From CAVZLD01 sp964522605 (GTDB taxonomy: Bacteria; Planctomycetota; Planctomycetia; Pirellulales; Pirellulaceae), in assembly GCA_964522605.1 (NCBI GenBank), contig CAZFWV010000247.1, positions 1-10,285 of the forward strand: 10,285 bases of DNA, in the 5' to 3' direction. Under the pieces are notes generated by a model, which did no database searches, was not told where the DNA came from, and was given only the letters and a program-made list of their open reading frames with translations. The position numbers were made by a program, and so were the translations under genes. Positions 6,160 to 10,285 of this stretch are shown here, piece after piece; the first letter of the stretch is position 1, and each line of letters begins with the position of its first letter.

Positions 6160-7470
6160 TTACTCCGCCGACGGTGCGTACCGAAGTGCCTTGTCGGAGA
6201 TGTCCTTGCGACACCACGCGCCGTCCCAGCGGATGCACTTCACGGCCTTGTACGCCTGCAACTTGGCTGTGGAAATTGAGCTGCCCAATGCGGTGACACC
6301 CAGCACGCGCCCTCCGTCGGTCACGATCCTGCCGTCCGGTGCCGCCTTGGTGCCCGCATGAAAGACCTTCACGTCGGGCAGTTCGTCGGCGTCTTCTAAA
6401 CCGCGGATCGGCCGACCCCGCTCGTACGAGCCTGGATATCCGTCGCTGGCCATCACCACGCAAACGGCGGGTCGCGGATCCCACCGCAGCGGTTCGATTC
6501 GATCCAGCCGGCCGTCGACCGTGGCATCCAAGAGGTCGAGCAAATCGGACTGCAATCGCATCAACAGCGGCTGACACTCGGGATCACCAAAGCGGACGTT
6601 GTATTCCAGCACCTTGGGGCCTTGAGGCGTGATCATAAGTCCCGCGTACAGGACTCCCTGAAACGGCCGGCGCTGACGCTTCATCGCATGAATGGTTGGA
6701 ACCAGAACTTGTTCTTCAATGCGGGCGAGCATGGCGTTGTCCACGAGCGGCGTGGGGCAGTACGCTCCCATTCCACCCGTATTCGGCCCGGTGTCGCCGT
6801 CATTGGCGGCCTTGTGATCCTGCGCGGGCGATAGAGTCACGATCGTGCGCCCGTCGGTCAGTGCGATAACGCTCGCCTCTTCCCCGTACAGCCGCTCTTC
6901 AATCACCAACCGGTCGCCGGCCGCACCAAATTCTCGCTGCCCCGTGATCCGCTCGATGGCGTCCAGCACTTCCGTTTTTGTGGAGCAGACAATGACTCCC
7001 TTGCCCGCTGCCAGGCCGTCGGCCTTAACCACGACCGGAACGTGGGTCTGATCCTCGTATCGATCATCGATGAACCGACGAGCTTCGTCACCATCGCGGA
7101 AAACCTGGTAATCGGCGGTCGGTACATCCGCCTGGCGCAAGAGATTCTTGCAAAAGACCTTGCTTGCTTCCAATTCCGCCGCGTCGCGGTTTGGACCGAA
7201 CACACGAAGCCCCTCGGTCGTCAGCGCGTCGACCAAACCGGCCGCCAGCGGAGCTTCCGGTCCAACGACCGTCAAATGCACTTGGTTTGACTTGGCGAAG
7301 CGAATCAACCCGGACACATCGGTTGCGGCGAGGTCGACATTCTCCGCGTCCATCGCTGTTCCCGCGTTTCCCGGCGCCACAAACACGCGATCAACGCGTG
7401 GACTGTGGGACAGTTTCCAGGCCAGCGCGTGTTCTCGACCTCCGTTGCCGATCACCAGTATTTTCATCAT
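6160..7470 (-). CDS. purD: Phosphoribosylamine-glycine ligase (GAR synthetase)
   Basis: PurD catalyses the second step of de novo purine synthesis: phosphoribosylamine, glycine and ATP give glycinamide ribonucleotide. The 436 residues are close to the family norm. All landmarks are present: GNGGREHALAWKL (8-20), VAPGNAGT (31-38), VGPEAPL (69-75), ADGLAAGKGV (150-159) in the ATP-grasp fold, EERLYGEEAS (191-200), the signature SPAQDHKAANDGDTGPNTGG (214-233) and EYNVRFGDPECQ (289-300), which carries metal ligands. Two ATG codons sit in tandem; the second (7467) has better spacing from GAGG and gives the usual MKILVIG start, so the true protein may be one residue shorter. It stands alone between convergent and divergent neighbours, with no other purine gene in the window. 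Confidence 0.98.
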   Translation of the reverse strand: MMKILVIGNGGREHALAWKLSHSPRVDRVFVAPGNAGTAMDAENVDLAATDVSGLIRFAKSNQVHLTVVGPEAPLAAGLVDALTTEGLRVFGPNRDAAELEASKVFCKNLLRQADVPTADYQVFRDGDEARRFIDDRYEDQTHVPVVVKADGLAAGKGVIVCSTKTEVLDAIERITGQREFGAAGDRLVIEERLYGEEASVIALTDGRTIVTLSPAQDHKAANDGDTGPNTGGMGAYCPTPLVDNAMLARIEEQVLVPTIHAMKRQRRPFQGVLYAGLMITPQGPKVLEYNVRFGDPECQPLLMRLQSDLLDLLDATVDGRLDRIEPLRWDPRPAVCVVMASDGYPGSYERGRPIRGLEDADELPDVKVFHAGTKAAPDGRIVTDGGRVLGVTALGSSISTAKLQAYKAVKCIRWDGAWCRKDISDKALRYAPSAE

Positions 7471-7511
7471 TTGCCTCGCTCTTTCGCCCCCTCGGTCGAC
7501 CGCCGCAGCGG

Positions 7512-7685
7512 ATGGCTGGCGGACCGGAGATCCCGGATTTTGGAAAGACCCCGATTCTAGATCCAGCGCTCGGCTTCGAAAACCTGGCGGCGGAAGTCGA
7601 GTCGGCGAAGGAAGCAGCCTGCGACAATTTGCCGCATGAAGATCGCGCCTTCCGCCGGTTGCTTCGACTTCGCCATCACGGTTAA
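7512..7685 (+). CDS. Possible small protein, 57 residues, unrecognised
   Basis: An ATG-to-TAA frame encodes a protein with an acidic middle and a basic histidine-containing end (RLLRLRHHG). It begins MAGGPEIPDFGKTP and contains a plausible helix around EVESAKEAACDNL. There is no good ribosome site and it overlaps the presumed purD promoter on the other strand. It may be chance; I list it only because the composition is more protein-like than other frames in this gap. Confidence 0.2.
   Translation: MAGGPEIPDFGKTPILDPALGFENLAAEVESAKEAACDNLPHEDRAFRRLLRLRHHG
7554..7582 (-). promoter_or_regulatory. Weak promoter candidate for purD
   Basis: On the minus strand TAGAAT (7559 to 7554) lies about 85 bases before the purD start. 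It fits a -10 box (5 of 6), with a poor -35 match, TTTTCG, at 17 bases. Only the -10 element is persuasive. Confidence 0.25.
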
Positions 7686-7882
7686 GTCGCTAGATTGATC
7701 CCTGCGCTATCGGTACGCTCATTCAGATTCAGTGAGCGAAGTGCTGCTGCCCCGGCGTCCTCAAACGTGGGCGATGCGGGCCCGCGTCCGGAACGAAAGC
7801 CGAGCTCCAAGATGAGGCAGTCAAAGGGGATACGTTGATCCTCTTCGGCGTCGCACAGGGGTACTTTCACGGGCGGCCCGAC

Positions 7883-7910
7883 TTGACAAGTGGGTAAAGC
7901 AAATTACAAC
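7883..7910 (+). promoter_or_regulatory. Sigma-70-like promoter for the Rieske/cytochrome b operon
   Basis: A perfect -35 TTGACA (7883-7888), a 16-base spacer and a -10 TACAAC (7905-7910, 4 of 6). It would start transcription near 7917 and leave a leader of nearly 190 bases with the hairpin at 7941-7976. It is the best promoter match I found in the window. Confidence 0.5.
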
Positions 7911-7940
7911 TTGGGGAAAAATCCAGCAGATGTACCTTGC

Positions 7941-7976
7941 ACAGGCGGTCGCTGCCATTTTGCGACGTCCGCCTGT
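7941..7976 (+). promoter_or_regulatory. Leader hairpin (possible attenuator or terminator-like element)
   Basis: ACAGGCGG (7941-7948) pairs with CCGCCTGT (7969-7976), and TCGC (7949-7952) pairs with GCGA (7962-7965), giving 12 pairs with a CGT bulge and a 9-base loop. TCTTATT follows, a broken T-rich run. It falls in the presumed leader of the Rieske gene and could attenuate transcription, protect the 5' end, or end a short transcript. Confidence 0.5.
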
Positions 7977-8103
7977 TCTTATTCGTTCGCCGGGCATGGT
8001 GGCGAAGGCTGCGTGGTCAGTTTTCTCAGCCCTGAAGGTGCGCTGCGGTTCATCTCCTCTTGCATTTCTGTTCGAACGCTAACTCAACGGTTGTGGGTAC
8101 TCT

Positions 8104-9186
8104 ATGGCTGACAAAAAAAAGATGTCAGTGGAGGACATCCTGGCTGCTTGTCGGGGCGAGAAAAGAACCGAGCAAGTTGACGAGGATTCACCGAAGTCGT
8201 CGGCCGATTCGGCCTCGACGGCCGCGGAGAAGCCATCCGCGGCGTCGGAGCCGGCGGACAGTCCGGTTACCGTCCCGCGCGGGTCGACAAAGACAACGAC
8301 GGAGATGAGTGTTGCCGAGATTCTGGCGGCAGCTCGGGGAGGAACCGGAGGGGCGGCGAAGTCGGAGCCGCCGAAGCCATCGACGAAAAAAGCTGCCCCA
8401 GTTCGACCCGCATCAGTCGCCCCGAAGAAGACCCCCACGAAGCCGGCCGCCGCTCCTTCAGGCAAGAAGGCGGAGTCAACGCCAGCGCCCCTGGACACCT
8501 CGAGTATCCTGGCCGCGGCGCGGGCGGGATCGCGTCCCGGACCGATTTCGAAGGCCGAAGCAGCCGCGCGCGGGCAAGCGGTTTCGCCGGTGAGCAAGGC
8601 GGCTGCCAAGCCGGCCGTGCCGCCGATGCCCGCCAAGCCGGCGTATGCCCAGCCGAAGCCGGCTTCCGCCGAGGTGCCAACTCGCCGTGGCTTCTTCTCG
8701 ATTCTGCTCGGTTCGTCGCTCGCGCTCGGCTTCACCACACTCAGTCTGACGAGCTTCGTTTGGATTCTCGGTTTCGCTCGCTATCTGTTTCCGAACATCC
8801 TGATTGAGCCGCCGAGTCGTTTTCGTGTTGGGTTTCCCGGTGACTTTGCCCCCGGGACCGTGGACACGAAGTATAAGGCGCAATTTGGTGTGTGGATCGT
8901 CAATGCGGATTACGAGGGCCAGCAGCAGATTGTGGCCCTCAAGACGGTCTGCACGCATCTTGGCTGCACGCCGAACTGGCTTGAAGCGGAACAAAAGTTC
9001 AAGTGCCCGTGCCACGGGAGCGGGTTTTACAAGGACGGAGTCAACTTTGAGGGGCCGGCCCCACGTCCGCTGGAGCGATACGCGATCCGGGTTGCCGACG
9101 ACGGGCAGCTGGAGATCGACAAGAGTCGCACGTTTCAGCAGGAGCTGGGGCAGTGGGGAGATCCGGCGTGTTACGTCATGGCGTAA
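8104..9186 (+). CDS. Rieske iron-sulphur protein of a bc/b6f-type complex, with long repeat-bearing N-terminus
   Basis: The Rieske subunit passes electrons from quinol to a c-type cytochrome through a [2Fe-2S] cluster. The C-terminal domain has box I CTHLGC (283-288) and box II CPCHGSG (301-307); ligands are C283, H285, C301 and H304, with C288-C303 placed for the disulphide. A single membrane anchor (about 197-222) is preceded by TRRGFF (193-198), a Tat-type twin arginine. Unusually, about 190 residues precede it. They are rich in Ala, Pro, Lys and Ser and contain MSVEDILAACRG (7-18), MSVAEILAAARG (68-79) and DTSSILAAARAG (131-142). The protein is 360 residues; many Rieske subunits are near 180-200. 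Orientation by the Tat signal puts the extension in the cytoplasm (inference). No Shine-Dalgarno is seen before ATG 8104; ATG 8122 is an alternative. Cytochrome b follows 217 bases on. Confidence 0.95.
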   Translation: MADKKKMSVEDILAACRGEKRTEQVDEDSPKSSADSASTAAEKPSAASEPADSPVTVPRGSTKTTTEMSVAEILAAARGGTGGAAKSEPPKPSTKKAAPVRPASVAPKKTPTKPAAAPSGKKAESTPAPLDTSSILAAARAGSRPGPISKAEAAARGQAVSPVSKAAAKPAVPPMPAKPAYAQPKPASAEVPTRRGFFSILLGSSLALGFTTLSLTSFVWILGFARYLFPNILIEPPSRFRVGFPGDFAPGTVDTKYKAQFGVWIVNADYEGQQQIVALKTVCTHLGCTPNWLEAEQKFKCPCHGSGFYKDGVNFEGPAPRPLERYAIRVADDGQLEIDKSRTFQQELGQWGDPACYVMA

Positions 9187-9403
9187 CGCCTCCGGAGCGA
9201 TCCGATGGAACCCGTGTGTTCGGCTGCAGGGGAGCGGAAGAGAGGAATCGTTGTTGGTGAAGTGGCTGTGCGTTTCGTGTGACCCGGATGCAGGCATTTC
9301 ACCCTGTGAGGACGAGAGTGTCGGTCGAAGTTGCCCTGGGAACCGGTGGTTGGTTCAGCGGGACGGGCCGCGAAAAGCAGGATTTAGACAGGGGAATTAA
9401 GAC

Positions 9404-10180
9404 ATGGCATCACTGGGGGAAGTGATTCGAAACTCGCAGCTTTGGAAGAGCGTCTTCCGGCATCCAATGCCGGTGGACCGTCGCAATCGAATCGTGGTCA
9501 TGCTGACCAACTTCTTCCTCCACCTGCACCCGGTTTCCATCAAGAAGCAAGGGATTGCGCTCAGTTACACCTGGTGTATGGGTGGCGTGACATTCTTTCT
9601 GTTCCTGGTCGAGACCGTCACGGGCGTCCTCTTGATGTTCTACTATCGGCCTACGCTGGAGTGGGCTTACAGCGATATTCTGGCGCTGCGCGATGTGACT
9701 TCTTTGGGCATTCTGCGAGAAATCCATCGTTGGGGAGCGCACGCGATGGTGATTGCGGTTTGGCTGCACATGTACCGCGTTTTCCTCACGGGAAGCTACA
9801 AGCCGCCGCGGGAGTTCAATTGGGTCGTCGGCGTGATCCTCTTGTTGCTCACCTTGCTGCTGTCGTTTACCGGGTACTTGTTGCCCTGGGATCAGTTGGC
9901 GATTTGGGCGATCACCGTCGGTTCGAACATGGCGCGAGCCACGCCTTTTCTCGGATCGGAAGGGCCCGGCGCCCAGCTACTGAACGTGGGCGGAATCGAC
10001 ATGATTACGATGGGGTCCGATGCGCGGTATGGGTTGCTCGGTGCCCGGTTCGTCGGGGAAGAAACGTTGAATCGGTTCTACATCTTGCACTGTATCGCCA
10101 TCCCGCTTGCCGTCGCGCTGCTGCTGGCCATTCACTTCTGGCGCGTGCGGAAGGACGGTGGAATCAGTGGGCCGCTGTAG
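9404..10180 (+). CDS. Cytochrome b, N-terminal (b6-type) subunit of quinol:cytochrome c oxidoreductase
   Basis: The 258-residue membrane protein matches cytochrome b6 rather than a full-length cytochrome b. Four hydrophobic helices lie at about 56-80, 108-130, 139-160 and 226-247. Bis-haem ligands are H108 and H122 in helix B (spacing 14) and H229 and H244 in helix D (spacing 15, the b6-type spacing). LTGSYKPPRE and TGYLLPWDQ are the expected loop and quinol-site motifs. C58 in YTWCMGG aligns with the cysteine of b6 (Cys35 in plants) that binds the extra haem c(n), and the following FYYRPT is also b6-like. An AGGGGA ribosome site lies about nine bases before the ATG. It follows the Rieske gene and precedes another gene that may carry the missing C-terminal half. 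Confidence 0.96.
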   Translation: MASLGEVIRNSQLWKSVFRHPMPVDRRNRIVVMLTNFFLHLHPVSIKKQGIALSYTWCMGGVTFFLFLVETVTGVLLMFYYRPTLEWAYSDILALRDVTSLGILREIHRWGAHAMVIAVWLHMYRVFLTGSYKPPREFNWVVGVILLLLTLLLSFTGYLLPWDQLAIWAITVGSNMARATPFLGSEGPGAQLLNVGGIDMITMGSDARYGLLGARFVGEETLNRFYILHCIAIPLAVALLLAIHFWRVRKDGGISGPL

Positions 10181-10252
10181 TGTTCGCCGCAGCCTGTCGC
10201 CTTTGGTTGATGCTCCATTCGCTTTTAAGCACTGATCGAAAGACGGAAAACC

Positions 10253-10285
10253 ATGCACGTCAACGAAGACCTGTTTTTGCAGAAT
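10253..10285 (+). CDS. Start of a downstream gene, cut by the window edge
   Basis: Eleven codons (MHVNEDLFLQN) run to the end of the window, beginning 72 bases after the cytochrome b stop. A purine-rich GACGGA precedes the ATG. By position it is probably another subunit of the same complex, such as the cytochrome b C-terminal (subunit IV-like) part or a c-type cytochrome, but eleven residues cannot show which. Confidence 0.55.
   Translation, partial: MHVNEDLFLQN

Larger units (their letters stand above)
7471..8103. other. Divergent intergenic region between purD and the Rieske gene
   Basis: This 633-base stretch has no convincing gene. It contains a weak purD promoter candidate (minus strand, -10 near 7554-7559), one small open frame (7512-7685), a good plus-strand promoter candidate (7883-7910) and a large leader hairpin (7941-7976). 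Bases 7686-7870 show no clear structure. Confidence 0.6.

Noticed and set aside
5720..6577. 285-residue minus-strand frame opposite the NYN gene and overlapping purD
   Set aside because: It shares sequence with two firm genes in other frames and has low-complexity Arg-rich composition.
7682..7870. GTG-started 62-residue minus-strand frame in the purD-Rieske gap
   Set aside because: No ribosome site, no recognisable motif, and composition not clearly protein-like.
8079..9297. Long minus-strand frames (219 and 273 residues) opposite the Rieske gene
   Set aside because: Mirror frames of a GC-rich, Ala/Pro-rich gene; no domain, and the plus-strand Rieske protein is certain.

Overview
The window looks like a fragment of a Planctomycetota chromosome, probably a metagenome-assembled scaffold. 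Pointers to that group are a PEP-CTERM surface protein, a TPR protein carrying RNA-polymerase alpha-CTD modules, degenerate heptad repeats between genes, mostly weak or absent Shine-Dalgarno signals, and a Rieske/cytochrome b pair with an unusually long Rieske N-terminus. This placement is inference from gene content, not a database result. A run of exactly 100 N (3315-3414) is a scaffold join of unknown true length, so the order of genes left and right of it rests on scaffolding.

Left part (1-3314). Read on the minus strand, the order is tRNA-Thr(CGU), a TPR/tandem alpha-CTD protein, then tgt (tRNA-guanine transglycosylase). The last two overlap by 8 bases. Past the tgt stop lies a composite repeat: two arms of degenerate 7-base units in opposite orientation, a perfect 9-base inverted repeat inside them, and a small central hairpin. 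The arm next to tgt supplies the last codons and the stop of that gene. Upstream of the tRNA is non-coding DNA with a strong hairpin and a 59-base tandem repeat.

Middle part (3415-6159). A non-coding leader precedes a secreted PEP-CTERM protein, which ends at a clear intrinsic terminator. Next on the same strand come an exported PI-PLC/GDPD-like phosphodiesterase of the AIM6 type and a YacP/Rae1-like NYN-domain RNase. purD (de novo purine synthesis) converges on them from the right.

Right part (7471-10285). A 633-base region without a convincing gene holds a good promoter candidate and a large leader hairpin. Then come a Rieske iron-sulphur protein, a cytochrome b6-type cytochrome b and the start of a third gene: the beginning of a quinol-oxidising bc/b6f-type complex operon. 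The Rieske protein has about 190 residues before its Tat-type membrane anchor, containing three copies of an ILAAAR-type motif. The cytochrome b keeps the cysteine that in b6-type proteins binds an extra c-type haem.

The points most worth a second look are the Rieske extension with its repeated motif, the TPR/alpha-CTD protein, the heptad-repeat element invading the tgt 3' end, and the one-base D-arm insertion in tRNA-Thr.
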